Shown here one piece after another: positions 1 to 11,203 of a stretch of DNA of 64,000 nucleotides. Every line of letters starts with the position of its first letter. The first letter of the stretch is position 1. The position numbers were made by a program, and so were the translations under genes. The DNA is from Planctomycetaceae bacterium (GTDB lineage Bacteria; Planctomycetota; Planctomycetia; Pirellulales; Pirellulaceae): positions 1 through 64,000 of the forward strand of contig SYJV01000376.1 in the NCBI GenBank assembly GCA_005798335.1, read 5' to 3'. The notes beneath the pieces were generated by a model. The model was not told the DNA's origin, made no database searches, and worked only from the letters and a program-made list of their open reading frames with translations.

Positions 1-646
1 CGATGACGACGCCCGTCCCGTGATCGATGAAGAAACGTTCGCCGACAGTAGCTCCTGGGTGGATGTCGATCCCCGTGGTTTTATGAGCCCATTCGGTCAT
101 CATACGCGGGATGAACGGAACCCCCAACCGACGCAATTCATGCGCGAGTCGATAGATCGTGATCGCTTCTAAGCCTGGATAGCAAAAAATAATCTCGTCG
201 CGGCTGCTGACCGCAGGATCGCCATCGAATGCTGCATCGACGTCGGTCGCGAGCACTCGCCGTAATAACGGAATGCATTGCAGGAATTTGATTGCGATCG
301 CTTGCCCTTTGGCTTCGTAATCGACCTTGCTTTCACACTCGCTGGGTTGTTGCCGCACGCGATCTTCGTGTTGCAATGCTCGGCCGATTTGTGTCGTCAG
401 CCGGTCGTGCAGCGAATCGATCAAGTTCCCAACGTGGTAGGTAACATTGCCGATATGCAAGCCCTCGCGCCTACGAAAGCCGGGATAGAGAATGTCCTTC
501 AAATCTTCAAGCATCGCCACGATCACTTCGTATTTGGGGAGCGGGCAATGTCCCAGGTGATTGCAGCGGTCTTCGCTGGTATATGTGTCAACGATTGCGT
601 TCGTTAAGTCCGGCAATTGCTCTTTAAGTCGAAAATCTGAAGCCAT
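1..646 (-). CDS. cysE: Serine O-acetyltransferase (partial, C-terminus beyond left edge)
   Basis: Reverse-strand reading from ATG at 646 gives [26 protein letters not shown]...[60 protein letters not shown], matching the SAT/left-handed beta-helix signature. It is absent from the ORF track because it has no stop inside the window. Confidence 0.88.
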   Translation of the reverse strand, partial: MASDFRLKEQLPDLTNAIVDTYTSEDRCNHLGHCPLPKYEVIVAMLEDLKDILYPGFRRREGLHIGNVTYHVGNLIDSLHDRLTTQIGRALQHEDRVRQQPSECESKVDYEAKGQAIAIKFLQCIPLLRRVLATDVDAAFDGDPAVSSRDEIIFCYPGLEAITIYRLAHELRRLGVPFIPRMMTEWAHKTTGIDIHPGATVGERFFIDHGTGVVI

Positions 647-901
647 GTTGGGCACACCCCAAGAAACGCGTTTTTGTCGTCGAATTACAGACTTTAAGAA
701 ATCGGTCGATTCATGCGTCAAATCCATTCCAACCTCCGACAGCCAAAGTAATTACGCATTTTACCCAGTCCTCCGTTGCAAATTCATTGGGCTAATTCAC
801 ACTTCCCGTTCGGTCAGCATAATGCACGCTGATCGACTCAACATGATGGAGGCGAATCGGTAAATCCTCAAGCATATGAACAGGTCAATTACAGGCTAGC
901 G

Positions 902-2365
902 TTAGCGATCTTGCTTATTGTTTCCTTTGCCTTTTTGCTTTTTGAGTGGAGGAGGATTTCCGCCAAACTTTGCGGCTCGGTCGCGCTCGTGTAGATCGGT
1001 CGAAGCAAATGTGCCTTCGATCGCAGGTGTGTGCGCAGATTTGGCAAAGCTCTCAAGCCGAGCGAGAATATCGGGCTGCGAGGCAGCTAGGTTGGTCGTT
1101 TCGCTTAGGTCGCGCGCGAGGTCAAACAGTTCCCACGCGGCGCTAGGGTTCGGCTTGACAGCTTTCCAATTGCCCATGCGCACGGCAGTCTGTCCGACCA
1201 GTTCCCAATAGAGGAATTCGTGGATCTGTTGTGGGCGCCCTGCTGCTTGATTGCCAACCAACTCTGGAACAATGGAGATACCATCGATGTCTGCGGGTGC
1301 CTTGGCACCAGTGATTTCGGCGATCGTTGGCAAGACGTCTGGAAAATACCAAAGCAAATCACTGACTCGACCGGGAGCAATTTTGCCGGGCCAACGAGCG
1401 GCAGCGGGAACTCGCAATCCGCCTTCATAAAGTTTGCCCTTCTTGCCTCGAAATTCGACGCCCGTTCGCGGATTCTTGTTGGCCAGGTGAATTCCCTTGG
1501 GGTGCTCTGCTGAAGGAAAATAGTCCGCACCGCCATTGTCGCCGCTGAACATCACCAACGTGTTGTTGTCGATGTTTAGTTCCTTGAGTAAGGCCAAAAC
1601 TTCTCCCAAATGTCGATCGACCATCGCTACCATCGCAGCATAACGCCGCGCGGGTTCTGGCCAATTCCGGTCGCGATATTTCAGCCACGCTGGATCATCG
1701 TCCGGAATATCAAAATTCCCGTGCGGCGGCGTGACTGGAAGGTAGCAAAAGAATGGTCGGTCTTTGTTTTCGCGAATGAACTTAAGCCCTTCGTCCATGA
1801 TTCGATAATGCGAATACAACTTGCCTTCGCTGTTGCCTTTGTTACCAGGCAAGGGAATCTCTTGGCTGTTGCGTAAAATGTAGGGCGGATAATACGAGTG
1901 CGCGTGCACTTGATCGTAGTATCCGACGAACACGTCAAAGCCATGCTGTTCGGGAACTCCCGTCGAGCCGCGTCCGCCGTTGCCCCATTTGCCGAAGCCA
2001 CCGGTCGCGTATCCTTGTGCCTTCAAGATCGATGCGATGGTCTCTTCGCCGGCACGCAAGGGTGTTCCACCTCCGTTCAGCCGGACCGATGTATGGCCGC
2101 TGTGCTTACCCGTTAACAAACAACAGCGAGTCGGCGCACATACGCTCGAGCCAGCCATACACTGAGTAAATCGAATGCCCTCGGCCACCAGGCGATCGAG
2201 ATTGGGAGTCTCGATGTTGGGATTTCCCATATACGACGGTTCGAAGTACCCTAATTCATCTGACATAAAGTAAACGACGTTGGGTTCGCGCGATTGCGCG
2301 CACAAAACAGACGCCATCAGAGCATGAAACATCACGTACAGTGATACGAAATAGATGGCTCTCAT
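902..2365 (-). CDS. Sulfatase (arylsulfatase A-like)
   Basis: Signal-peptide-like N-terminus, REPNVVYFMSDELGY, FGly motif CAPTR (SVCAPTRCCLLTGKHSGHTS), GDNGG. Confidence 0.93.
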   Translation of the reverse strand: MRAIYFVSLYVMFHALMASVLCAQSREPNVVYFMSDELGYFEPSYMGNPNIETPNLDRLVAEGIRFTQCMAGSSVCAPTRCCLLTGKHSGHTSVRLNGGGTPLRAGEETIASILKAQGYATGGFGKWGNGGRGSTGVPEQHGFDVFVGYYDQVHAHSYYPPYILRNSQEIPLPGNKGNSEGKLYSHYRIMDEGLKFIRENKDRPFFCYLPVTPPHGNFDIPDDDPAWLKYRDRNWPEPARRYAAMVAMVDRHLGEVLALLKELNIDNNTLVMFSGDNGGADYFPSAEHPKGIHLANKNPRTGVEFRGKKGKLYEGGLRVPAAARWPGKIAPGRVSDLLWYFPDVLPTIAEITGAKAPADIDGISIVPELVGNQAAGRPQQIHEFLYWELVGQTAVRMGNWKAVKPNPSAAWELFDLARDLSETTNLAASQPDILARLESFAKSAHTPAIEGTFASTDLHERDRAAKFGGNPPPLKKQKGKGNNKQDR

Positions 2366-2429
2366 GAAGCACCTTTCGTCAAGCGGAGGCGGTTTTTGTA
2401 GTGGGCTACACTTGGAGTGTTAACAGAAT

Positions 2430-3560
2430 TCAACGTTGGTAGATCGGCAAGTAATGATACTTTACCGACAGACTCAGCACGGCCAGACTGGTCGTGTAAA
2501 CTTGACCATTACCAGCTTCCTCGCCACTGGATGCCGACCACGATCCGTCACCGTTCTGCTTAGGCAGCAAAGTTTGCCGTACCAGCCGATCGGCCACCAG
2601 TGCATGCTCGCCACCGCGCTGGTGCATGCCTTGTGCGTAGTAGTAGGTTCCGTAGAAAAAAAATCTCTCGGTCCACTTCGGCGGGTTCTTCAGTAACCAA
2701 TCGGCGGCTCCTATGACCAACGGTGAATCATATTTGCCGCAGACTTGCATCGCCAGTAGTCCTGCAGCCGTCATGGTGTAAGTGGGTGTGTTCTGGCCAG
2801 GAACGTAACTAAAACCGGCAATATTTGTTACAGGCTTGCCTCGGCTGTCGACTCGGGAGGTGTACGACCGCGTTAAGTACTCGATAGCCTCGTCGATCGC
2901 GGAGGCGGGTACGTCGAGTCCATCATTCTTGGCTGATCGCAGCGCTAACAGTTGCCAAATCGAAACCGAAAGATCCGAGTCGTTTGAATTGGGCGTGTAT
3001 CGCCAACCGCCTCGAAATTGTGCCGACTTGCTTTGCTTTTGAGCGCTCAAGATCAAGTCGATGGCTTTCTGGCACCGCGCATGGATCAATCGATCCTGTT
3101 CCGCGCTTGCACCCATTCCCAACATCTCAGTTAACATCAATGTAGAAATTCCATGGCCATACATGCGCGAACCATCGCGATTGCCGTAATATCCATCCTC
3201 GTCCTGTCGATCACGGCGTAGCACAAAATCGAGCGCTCGACGCATGCAAATACCTCGCTGATCGTCCTGGGACGGCGTCACGCCTGTACTTGCCATCGCC
3301 ATCAGCGCCAAAGAGGTCATCGTCGTATCGTACTGGCGATCAATAATTGCACCATCCTCGCGTTGTTTCGTAGTTAGAAAACGAATCGCCCGATTTACGC
3401 TGGTTTCTAATTGATCGACCGACCTTGTGGCAGGTGAAGTATTGCCTCCAGTGGTGCCTGACGTTCCCTGTGCCGCGCCAACATCTGCGCAGACCAACCA
3501 CGCTCCAACGGCGATGACGAAGCGTTGCACAAGTCTACTCGTGTGCCAGTCAACAGTCAT
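2430..3560 (-). CDS. Prenyltransferase/squalene-oxidase repeat-containing secreted protein
   Basis: Signal peptide; repeats of the type [24 protein letters not shown] and [14 protein letters not shown]..; overlaps the stop of the next gene by 4 bp (operon). Confidence 0.8.
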   Translation of the reverse strand: MTVDWHTSRLVQRFVIAVGAWLVCADVGAAQGTSGTTGGNTSPATRSVDQLETSVNRAIRFLTTKQREDGAIIDRQYDTTMTSLALMAMASTGVTPSQDDQRGICMRRALDFVLRRDRQDEDGYYGNRDGSRMYGHGISTLMLTEMLGMGASAEQDRLIHARCQKAIDLILSAQKQSKSAQFRGGWRYTPNSNDSDLSVSIWQLLALRSAKNDGLDVPASAIDEAIEYLTRSYTSRVDSRGKPVTNIAGFSYVPGQNTPTYTMTAAGLLAMQVCGKYDSPLVIGAADWLLKNPPKWTERFFFYGTYYYAQGMHQRGGEHALVADRLVRQTLLPKQNGDGSWSASSGEEAGNGQVYTTSLAVLSLSVKYHYLPIYQR

Positions 3561-6500
3561 GGTCGCGAGCCCTTTGAATTGGCTTCAGCGCCGACAGCTT
3601 GCTCGGCCAGGACTCGAAAGTACGTTTCCACTTGCTTGCGGTATCTGGGCGCGACCGTCTCACGAACGCTTTCAACGACATCTTCTGTCGTTTGCTGACG
3701 CAATTTTCCCCAGTCCGATTTTTCCAATCGGCTCACATTCAGCAACTGCACTTGACTGGCGGGCGCAGGATTCGAACTGGCTCGGGACATCGATGTCTCG
3801 GGACCGTTTTCAGTTGACTGACTATTCTTGGATATCCGTTGCTGGTTCATCTGCGCGGCCAGTTGCTGTGCCGCTTGCGTCAAGCTGGACGGAGGTGAAT
3901 TTTGAGTCGAGTTTGTGGGCCCTGATTGGTCATTCGGTGGCTGCGCGGATGCCTCGTTCAGTTGTCGATCGAGTTCATCCAACATGCGAGCCATGCGCGA
4001 CGCGTCCATGGGCGTATTCGCATTGGCGTCAGCCGATTGGTCGTTGCCGGGTTGTTCGGCACCGGACTGTTCGCGTCCGGAGTGGTTGGAGTCGGTTGCC
4101 AGCAAGGATTTCAATTCCTCAACGCGCTCGCGCAGCGCATCTTCGGCGCGCTGTAATGCATGGCGCGAGGCCCGCGTCGCTGCGGACGGCGCGCGTGAGA
4201 ACGCATCTTGCGCGTTCGTTTGAGCCTGATCGCGAGCGAATCGCAAATCATCTGTGGCTTGACGCAGTTCAGTGTTCGCAGTCGATTCGACTTGCTGCGA
4301 TTGTCGCGCAAGCTGCGTTTGCCGAGTCGCGTGTTGTACTCGTTGTTCGTGTCGGGCGGCGCGCGCGAGATTCTGACCAGCTTCGATGACCGATTGCCGG
4401 ACGGATTGCTGTTGCTGTACCGCTGGTTCGAGTCGACCGGCCGACGCTTGCAACGATTCTGGCGTCCTGTTGGTCGTTGCGCGTTGCCTAAGTGCCGTGG
4501 AGATTTTTTTAATGGAGTCAGCGGCTCGTTCGGTCAACTGCGACGCCAATTGTGCAGTAGGATTGGGCGCATCAAAAGCAGTTTCGTCGCGGGCTGCATC
4601 CTGATCACGCTTGGCGGCAATCGCCACTTCGACCTGCTGTCGTAGATCTGATTGATTCTTGGATAACACGGACATTTGCTCGTCTAGCCGCTGGAGCAGG
4701 TTCTCCGATCCGGCGATTTCCTTGGCCAACTGTTCCGTTTTGTCAGCACTTTGGCCTCTTTTCTTCAGCTCGCTGAGTTGTTGATTCGCCCGCGCTCGCT
4801 GCTGTGTCAAGGAACGAACGGCAACTTCTAGATGATTAAAACGCTGTTCCTCGGCGCGAACTGCTTGCTGTGCGTCGCGAGATTCCAAGATGCGCACGCG
4901 TCGTTGGCGCTCTTCAATTTCGCGGCGGCGATTCCTGAGTTCCTGCTCACTCGCAAAAACTGGTTTCTGAGAAACGGCGCGCAGGTCGCCGGCGACGGTT
5001 TCTAATTCTTGTTGGACGTCTTGCAGGACGCCGGAGAATACCGCCGAGGCGGCCTTTAGTTCTTCGAAAGAGTTTTGCGACTTGATGGCACTGGATTGCT
5101 CGATGACCAGTTTTAGGCGGCGACCGATATCGTCGAACATCAACTGTATTTCAGCATCTTGGGCGTGAGTCGCTGCGGAACTCGCTTCTGCGATCAACGT
5201 CCCCATAGTGCTGGACGCACGTTCAGTCGCAGATGCAAGCGCCTGCTGGAGCAGATCTTTGGCACCTTGAAACTGTGGATCGGACGATTCCAATCCCAAG
5301 CTTAGTTCTCGTTCTTGAACGGCTGCATGTACCAAGATGCGCAGCGATTCTTCCGCGGCCGCGCGAGCGATCTTGGACAGTTCTTCGCGCATCGGCAAGT
5401 TGCGTCTGGCCTCCTGCTCGAGTTGCTCAAGCAGTGTCTTGGGTTGCGATGCAGCTTGTTGTGCAAGTTTTTCGGCCTGTGCGTACTCCTGGCTCATCGG
5501 ATCGCTGGCCCCTAATTGTTCCGCCAGTTCGCGCCACGCGGCTTGATCGGTGTCCGATGAATCCGACCGAGACTTGCCAGACGCCGCAGAAGCGAAGTGC
5601 TTTGCGATCATCTCCAGCGCATCGATGGCGTCCTGTTGCTGTCGCGCGGCGCTGGTGAGTCTCTCGATCTGCTCGTTGGCTGTGACCGATTCATCCATCG
5701 CAGCTTGCATGGCATCGTTGATCCGTTGTTCCGCTTCGCTGACGATCGACGCAGCGGTATCCGCATCTTGAGCAAGTTCCATTTGGTCACGATTCAATAA
5801 GTCTTGGGCAGCCGCCAAGTCGAGCAGCGCGTCTCGCAATTCCGCGATGGGGTCATGCGTGCTGCGATGTAGCTCGTGCAGTTGTTCGACCCGCTGACGA
5901 CTGTTAGGCACCTCTTGTTTCGCCAGTCCTTCGGCTAGTTCCGTTGTCTGCTCATGCAATTGGCCGGTTTCATTAGCAGCTCGGCGAGCAAGGTTGGCTA
6001 GACTGGGTGCGCTGGACGTGATTACTTCGCGCGCCCGTTGAGCGATCGATTCGAGCTTCCGCAGAATTTGCGCCAGAATGGACTGTATTTGCAGCAGATC
6101 ACTGGCAGCACTTCGGACCGGTTCGGAACTCCAGCGTCGCGACGTGATCGCGGTACCCGCCGATTCGAAGGCTGGGTGCGAATTGAGTGCGGCAAGCTCA
6201 GTGATGATGGGCGCTGGAATCCCAGCTTTCTCGAGTGTCTTCTTCGCTTGAGCCAATCCATGGGTAAAACCATCCCATAGGCGAGGATTTTCTTGCACTG
6301 CATCAATGGAACCTGTTTCCCAGCGTTCGGCGCTGACCAGCGAGACAAGCACGCGCGACGCCTCAGTGACATCGTGAATCGATTCAAGTTGCCCGAGGGC
6401 TTGGATGATTTGTGGAACCTTGGACTCGGCGGTCTCGGGCGAGCCACTGGCGCTGGACAATAATTCCTTTAGCGCTCGGTGTGTATTTCCCAAATCGCTG

Positions 6501-9133
6501 GCGAACACTCGGTCTGCATCGACGCGTTGTTGATGAATTGCTCGACGAGCTGCGATTTGCTGCAATCGGGGTTTGTCCAATGTCATTTCCGTAAACAACA
6601 TGCCGGCCAAATCGGCGATCTCTTTGTGGCCAATGGCCAACTGCGCCGGCAACTGGACATCGATCGTGTTGACGCGAGGACGCAGCAACAGTTGCTGAAG
6701 CACGGTTGAAGCGAGTCGGTCAACTCGTTCCTTGGAACTGCTCTCGATCGTTCCTTGCTCAATATACTCAGCATGATTAGCGAACCACAGACTCCATTGA
6801 TCTAGTTGTCGAGCGGAGTTGCCATCGAGCATCGGCAGTTGCTCGATCATCAAGCGTTGCAATTCCCGAAAATGGCGTCCCAATACGCTTTGTTCTCGAC
6901 GAACTTGTTCTTCGTTGAGTTCTTTCAGTCGGCTCGCCAAACTTCGCTGGCCCGTGATCAGCAGAGCGAAATCTCGCCCGATGGCAGCCAAAATATCGTG
7001 GGTGTGAAATTGTCGAAATCTCTGATCCAGTTGCGCCGTGCGTTGTCGAACATGTTCGAAGGCCGCGACGATCTCAAGCTGTACGCTCTGCGTTTCTTGA
7101 GTGACGGGTGAACCAGGTGCATGCCAATTTCCTTGGCACTTTCGTTGCAATTCGGCCAATTGCTCCATTTCGAGCTCAGCCAAGACGTGGGCGACGCGTT
7201 CCAATTCGTTCAAGCTAATGGGGTCGTTCAGTTTGCTGATTGCACCAAGAATCAACTCGCGCACCAGTTTGGCTGCTTCACTCAGTTCCAACGCGGCTTG
7301 TTCAGCTTCTTGCAAGAACCGCTTGGACACGATACCGGTCGAGCTGCCTTGTTGTTCCTTCGCCCGGCGATCTTTTATCGCAATGACAAACTGGTCACTG
7401 CTCTCGGCAAGCTGCCGCAGATGCTCCGCAACGACGCGCCGAGGGATGAGATTTTCATGTGGCCGCGTGACGAGATCCGAATTGGAGACGACTAACTCGA
7501 TCAGTTCTGTTTCCGCGAGTTGCTGTTTGCGATCCTTCGCAAACAGTCGCGTCTGCACCATATCGCCAGGCTTTAATCGCAATGGAGCAAGATCGAATTT
7601 CCATTTCAATTCAGACGTGGCTTGTATGGGAACCGACAACTCTCGGTCGATCCACTCGCTGGCATTAATGCGAATCTGTTGACGCACTTGAGCCAACGGC
7701 ATCTCATCTTCGATCTTCGCTGCGAAGTTAAGCATCGAATCTGCTTGGACGATCAAACTTGAACGGTCAGGAGTCGTCCAGCGAATTTTTGGTGGATGAT
7801 CGGGAAGGATGCGCACCGTGTACAATGGACTAAACGTGTTCGTAAAGCCCGTTTTTGATGCCTTGAGGTTCAGTCGATAACTACATTCACTAGTCAGTGT
7901 AAGCTCGACCGTTGCAGTATCTCGCTGAATATCAATCTTGTGCGACGTAGTATCATGTGCTGAAGCAACACTGTCAGATTGGCTTCGCCATTGGGCTGCT
8001 GCCAGAGGCTGATCGCACTGAATTGTCATCGTTACCGTCGTGCCAGCATACGCCTCGAGATTGCCATGAGACTCGATGAGTTGGTCTACTTCCCGTTCCA
8101 TATACTCTGGATAGACGTAGCGCTTTGTGAATTGGATTGCCTGCGGACGCGGCTGGGCATCCAGTCGGTACCAAGCAGTTGAGGCGTCATCGGCAATCAC
8201 GCGATATTCGATCCAAGTCGCGTCAATCGCAATGTTTGTCTGAAATGTTCGTGCGCTGTTTTGCTGATGCGAGGCAATCCTCGGCGACTCAAGTTTCTCG
8301 TTTGACACGTTTAGTGATAACGCGACCGGCTGCAAAGCTTGGGAACGAAGAGGTTGATTCTGACAACGCAATTCCAAGTGAATCGACGATGGCTTGGGAC
8401 CGAACTGCTGCACGACCAGCGGAACCATGTCGCCCAGCGCCACGGTTTGCGATTGGGGCAGCGGCTGTACTACTTCAAGCGAAATTCGCGTATGACGAGC
8501 CAGATTGGCAGCCGGCAGCAGTGTACGCGCGATTCGCTGAGGCAAACGTAGCCCCGGAACGCAACTGAGCGCGACGACGACAACTAGCGTCGTCGCGGCC
8601 ATGACCAACCATGTGCGAATCAACTGGCAAGGCAACAGCAGAGCGACGTCAGATGCTGCGATCGACCGGGCAACTTGCTCTTGCAATTGTGCGCGAAACG
8701 CAATGGAACTGGTCATACATGTTTGATTGTCCGTGGCCAATTCGACCGCCGCGAGCAACTGTTCGCGCAATCGTGGTTCGGCGAACTCGAACGATTTCGC
8801 TACGTCGTCCAGTGAACTGGGCGCTGCCAACGCGGGTCGGCACAAAACCCAGACAATCGCTCCGACAATGCCGTACACGCACAGGCTGAGCAGCCAGCGT
8901 TGCCAGGCCACAAGCAGCCAAAAAGCATCAATGGCGATCGCGGTCGATTCGACCATCGCTACGAGGAACAATGCTGTCGCCGCACCGCGCAGAAAACGCA
9001 GCCAAGCCTGACGTTTCCCAAAGTGCAGCAAGCGATCGATCGTGATTGGATTCAATCCAGCATTCATATCAAATTGGCGCGTTTGCGCAGCCACCATTCG
9101 AGCGTAAGTAAGCAGGCGATTGCCGTAAACCAA
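3557..9133 (-). CDS. Very large (1858 aa) membrane-anchored coiled-coil protein, DUF4175-like
   Basis: Long uninterrupted ORF with N-terminal TM segments ([21 protein letters not shown].., [18 protein letters not shown]), Ig-like middle region and extensive Gln/Glu/Ala-rich coiled coil. Such proteins are usually encoded near MoxR/DUF58/VWA genes in planctomycetes. Confidence 0.75.
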   Translation of the reverse strand: MVYGNRLLTYARMVAAQTRQFDMNAGLNPITIDRLLHFGKRQAWLRFLRGAATALFLVAMVESTAIAIDAFWLLVAWQRWLLSLCVYGIVGAIVWVLCRPALAAPSSLDDVAKSFEFAEPRLREQLLAAVELATDNQTCMTSSIAFRAQLQEQVARSIAASDVALLLPCQLIRTWLVMAATTLVVVVALSCVPGLRLPQRIARTLLPAANLARHTRISLEVVQPLPQSQTVALGDMVPLVVQQFGPKPSSIHLELRCQNQPLRSQALQPVALSLNVSNEKLESPRIASHQQNSARTFQTNIAIDATWIEYRVIADDASTAWYRLDAQPRPQAIQFTKRYVYPEYMEREVDQLIESHGNLEAYAGTTVTMTIQCDQPLAAAQWRSQSDSVASAHDTTSHKIDIQRDTATVELTLTSECSYRLNLKASKTGFTNTFSPLYTVRILPDHPPKIRWTTPDRSSLIVQADSMLNFAAKIEDEMPLAQVRQQIRINASEWIDRELSVPIQATSELKWKFDLAPLRLKPGDMVQTRLFAKDRKQQLAETELIELVVSNSDLVTRPHENLIPRRVVAEHLRQLAESSDQFVIAIKDRRAKEQQGSSTGIVSKRFLQEAEQAALELSEAAKLVRELILGAISKLNDPISLNELERVAHVLAELEMEQLAELQRKCQGNWHAPGSPVTQETQSVQLEIVAAFEHVRQRTAQLDQRFRQFHTHDILAAIGRDFALLITGQRSLASRLKELNEEQVRREQSVLGRHFRELQRLMIEQLPMLDGNSARQLDQWSLWFANHAEYIEQGTIESSSKERVDRLASTVLQQLLLRPRVNTIDVQLPAQLAIGHKEIADLAGMLFTEMTLDKPRLQQIAARRAIHQQRVDADRVFASDLGNTHRALKELLSSASGSPETAESKVPQIIQALGQLESIHDVTEASRVLVSLVSAERWETGSIDAVQENPRLWDGFTHGLAQAKKTLEKAGIPAPIITELAALNSHPAFESAGTAITSRRWSSEPVRSAASDLLQIQSILAQILRKLESIAQRAREVITSSAPSLANLARRAANETGQLHEQTTELAEGLAKQEVPNSRQRVEQLHELHRSTHDPIAELRDALLDLAAAQDLLNRDQMELAQDADTAASIVSEAEQRINDAMQAAMDESVTANEQIERLTSAARQQQDAIDALEMIAKHFASAASGKSRSDSSDTDQAAWRELAEQLGASDPMSQEYAQAEKLAQQAASQPKTLLEQLEQEARRNLPMREELSKIARAAAEESLRILVHAAVQERELSLGLESSDPQFQGAKDLLQQALASATERASSTMGTLIAEASSAATHAQDAEIQLMFDDIGRRLKLVIEQSSAIKSQNSFEELKAASAVFSGVLQDVQQELETVAGDLRAVSQKPVFASEQELRNRRREIEERQRRVRILESRDAQQAVRAEEQRFNHLEVAVRSLTQQRARANQQLSELKKRGQSADKTEQLAKEIAGSENLLQRLDEQMSVLSKNQSDLRQQVEVAIAAKRDQDAARDETAFDAPNPTAQLASQLTERAADSIKKISTALRQRATTNRTPESLQASAGRLEPAVQQQQSVRQSVIEAGQNLARAARHEQRVQHATRQTQLARQSQQVESTANTELRQATDDLRFARDQAQTNAQDAFSRAPSAATRASRHALQRAEDALRERVEELKSLLATDSNHSGREQSGAEQPGNDQSADANANTPMDASRMARMLDELDRQLNEASAQPPNDQSGPTNSTQNSPPSSLTQAAQQLAAQMNQQRISKNSQSTENGPETSMSRASSNPAPASQVQLLNVSRLEKSDWGKLRQQTTEDVVESVRETVAPRYRKQVETYFRVLAEQAVGAEANSKGSRP

Positions 9134-9384
9134 CTATAACTTTGCCACAACGAATAGTCGGCCGCGATGAACTCGCCGCCATTGAGCATTGCTAATTGGT
9201 CCGGCAATTCATGATCGCAATCTTCATCAAGATACTTTCGGCCGGTCGCTTCGGCTAGCTTCCTTAGTAAGGGCGCGTGATTGTCTAGATTCTCTAAGCA
9301 TCGACGCCGGTTTTTTATTGTCGTCTTTCGCTCCGCGAAAGAATGATGTAACGCTACTTTCGCGGAGCGAAAGGCGACACTCAT
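9064..9384 (-). pseudogene. C-terminal remnant of a VWA/BatA-type membrane protein
   Basis: NHAPLLRKLAEATGRKYLDED...[28 protein letters not shown] is the typical C-terminal end of large planctomycete VWA/glutamine-amidotransferase-like membrane proteins. Upstream sequence is a palindromic repeat, not the expected hundreds of residues. Confidence 0.65.
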
Positions 9385-9400
9385 TGTTCGCCCGATGCTT
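9296..9400. repeat. Structured palindromic repeat (TTTCGCTCCGCGAAAG / CTTTCGCGGAGCGAAAG core, outer arms AAGCATCG...CGATGCTT)
   Basis: Inverted repeats read directly; core shared with the repeat at 26331-26416. Confidence 0.8.
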
Positions 9401-9427
9401 GTAGAATGAAATCTTTTGGTTCAGGTT

Positions 9428-9821
9428 ATGACGGATGACGAACTACTCCCAATTCGCTACCTCAACGATCTGCTGTTTTGCGAGCGGCGGGCGGCGTTGC
9501 ATTTGATGAACAGAACTGGCGGGATAACCAATATACGGTCGACGCTTCGTATTCCCATCGCAATGTCGATGTCGAGCGAACCTTAAACGCGGTAACAATC
9601 GCAAGGTCACGGGGATGTGGCTGGTCTCGTATCGACTGGGGTTGATCGGTAAAGGAGATCTGATCGAGATCCGCGACGCTGGCAGCCCTCAGACTGTGCC
9701 GTACCCGGTTGACTATAAATTCCGCCAGGCGGTTGGTCACATGGCCGCGCAGGCTGTCGAGCCGCTCGTAGCACCACTTGCGCGCGGTTGGTCACATGGC
9801 TCGGTAGACCTTTCCCAGTGA
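9428..9821 (+). pseudogene. cas4: cas4-like (CRISPR-associated exonuclease Cas4) remnant, frameshifted
   Basis: Frame a (from 9428): MTDDELLPIRYLNDLLFCERRAALHL; frame b (from 9508): EQNWRDNQYTVDASYSHRNVDVERTLN; frame c (ORF 9615): MWLVSYRLGLIGKGDLIEIRDAGSPQTVPYPVDYK. Concatenated they follow the Cas4 pattern LLPI..L....FC.RR.AL......W..N..T..........V.....R...G.WL.S.RLGL.GK.DL.E......PYPVDYK. The C-terminal Cys cluster is not seen. Confidence 0.75.
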
Positions 9822-10967
9822 CTCGACCTTGTCCCATTGTTGTGAGATGCCGCTCCAGTGGAATACCATGACGCCCGTGGCGGGAGGGCGGGTTCCAAAG
9901 TCGAGTATCAAAGGGACTTCTTCGGCATCAACTGCTGATCCCCAATCGGCCAGTTGCACGATCGGCCAGATCTTGTGTTTCTCGTCGGGAATGCCTCGGA
10001 TATTCAGCAGCTTGCCAAGGCTTTCCGTTTGTCGATTGATCCATGTTGGATTCTTGTGGTGTCCGAATCGCGCGTGGTACGGCATGACACTGAAGACATC
10101 GATGTACTTCGCTTGCGCTGGCAGGTCGATCGCAAGCTTGTGACGAATCGCGCCGTCGAAATCCTCGGGCGACCATGGGCAGTGAAAAGTCCCCAGTAGC
10201 GCGTTGGGACGTTCAGCGTCGACGATTTCTCGGTACTCGCGCACCCAATCGGTAAAAACGTCGCAACGGAACTGAGTCCAGGCGTCGCGATGTGGACCGA
10301 GCAAACGTTTCGCCGCCTCGGAAGCGTTGGCGGGAAGCTTGATCGCCGATGTCTTCGTGAACTGCTGGAGCGCAGCGGGGCAGAAATCTGTGTCGGGCAT
10401 CGCCGGCTGGTCGCGCTCCCAGCTCGCGTGACTGTGATGATAATCGAGCCAGATACCGTCGATATCGAAAGTCTTCAGTACGCGGCGGAATTCATCCATG
10501 CGGTTCATTCGGTATCCAGTATGGAATGGGCTGATGCCCTGCCAGCCATGGGGTGGCGGACAGCGCTGGCCGTCCACACCGATGGGAGCAGCGTCGGGAT
10601 GACCTGTGAGATAACCGGAAAAATGCATTGAGTTGAAGTCGGCGAAGACCTTCAACCCCAGGGCGTGGCAGCGTTCAATCTCTTCCTGTTTTAATCCTCC
10701 CGATCCAATCCAGATGGCATTGATTCCATAATCTGCCGGCTTTTGGCCACGGTCAAAAATTGCTTTCGGCAAGCCACCATAAACGCCGCGTATTTTCACC
10801 CACGGCCGAGGGTCGATCGTCGACGATTGTGTGGCGTGTGCTGTCATTGGCGTGGAGTTCATGGAAGTCAGTCCTGCGGTGACCATGAGACCCGCCGCAC
10901 TCTGCTTGAGAGCCACTCGACGGGAGCAACTGATCGGCGCCGATGATTCGGCAGAAGTTCGTGTCAT
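9792..10967 (-). CDS. TAT-signal, TIM-barrel glycoside-hydrolase-like protein
   Basis: N-terminal SCSRRVALKQSAAGLMVTAG; YGINAIWIGSGG, LKVFADFN, FDIDGIWLDYHH, ALLGTFHCPW. Confidence 0.65.
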   Translation of the reverse strand: MTRTSAESSAPISCSRRVALKQSAAGLMVTAGLTSMNSTPMTAHATQSSTIDPRPWVKIRGVYGGLPKAIFDRGQKPADYGINAIWIGSGGLKQEEIERCHALGLKVFADFNSMHFSGYLTGHPDAAPIGVDGQRCPPPHGWQGISPFHTGYRMNRMDEFRRVLKTFDIDGIWLDYHHSHASWERDQPAMPDTDFCPAALQQFTKTSAIKLPANASEAAKRLLGPHRDAWTQFRCDVFTDWVREYREIVDAERPNALLGTFHCPWSPEDFDGAIRHKLAIDLPAQAKYIDVFSVMPYHARFGHHKNPTWINRQTESLGKLLNIRGIPDEKHKIWPIVQLADWGSAVDAEEVPLILDFGTRPPATGVMVFHWSGISQQWDKVESLGKVYRAM

Positions 10968-11203
10968 TAGACTTAATCCTCCGATTTAGTTTCAATCATC
11001 GTTTGCGGCGAGTGAGTTCACATGGATGGACCTAACCGCGAGCGACTTCCGACCCCTAACCAGTCACATTACTGATTCTAAACTCGCTTTCTGATATTCC
11101 GCGTAGTATAACACGTATGACAAAACAGATCAGCGCGCTAATCCGATGCCCAGAGCGCTACGACTAGGAAATCTCACTCTACCGTCTGAAATGCGGCACT
11201 CGA

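Noticed and set aside
3762-3792. tRNA T-arm-like string GCAGGATTCGAACTGG
   Set aside because: Embedded in the large coding sequence with no cloverleaf partners; chance match.
3427-4389. 320-aa forward ORF antisense to the large coiled-coil gene
   Set aside because: Fully overlaps a strong reverse-strand gene, low-complexity translation, no recognisable domain; spurious antisense ORF.
7101-7682. 193-aa forward ORF inside the 1858-aa gene
   Set aside because: Antisense artefact; Ser/Cys/Arg-rich translation typical of shadow frames.
9725-9810. Two GCGGTTGGTCACATGGC copies as a possible minimal CRISPR array
   Set aside because: Only two short imperfect copies with no further regular units; more likely a local duplication in the cas4 relic.
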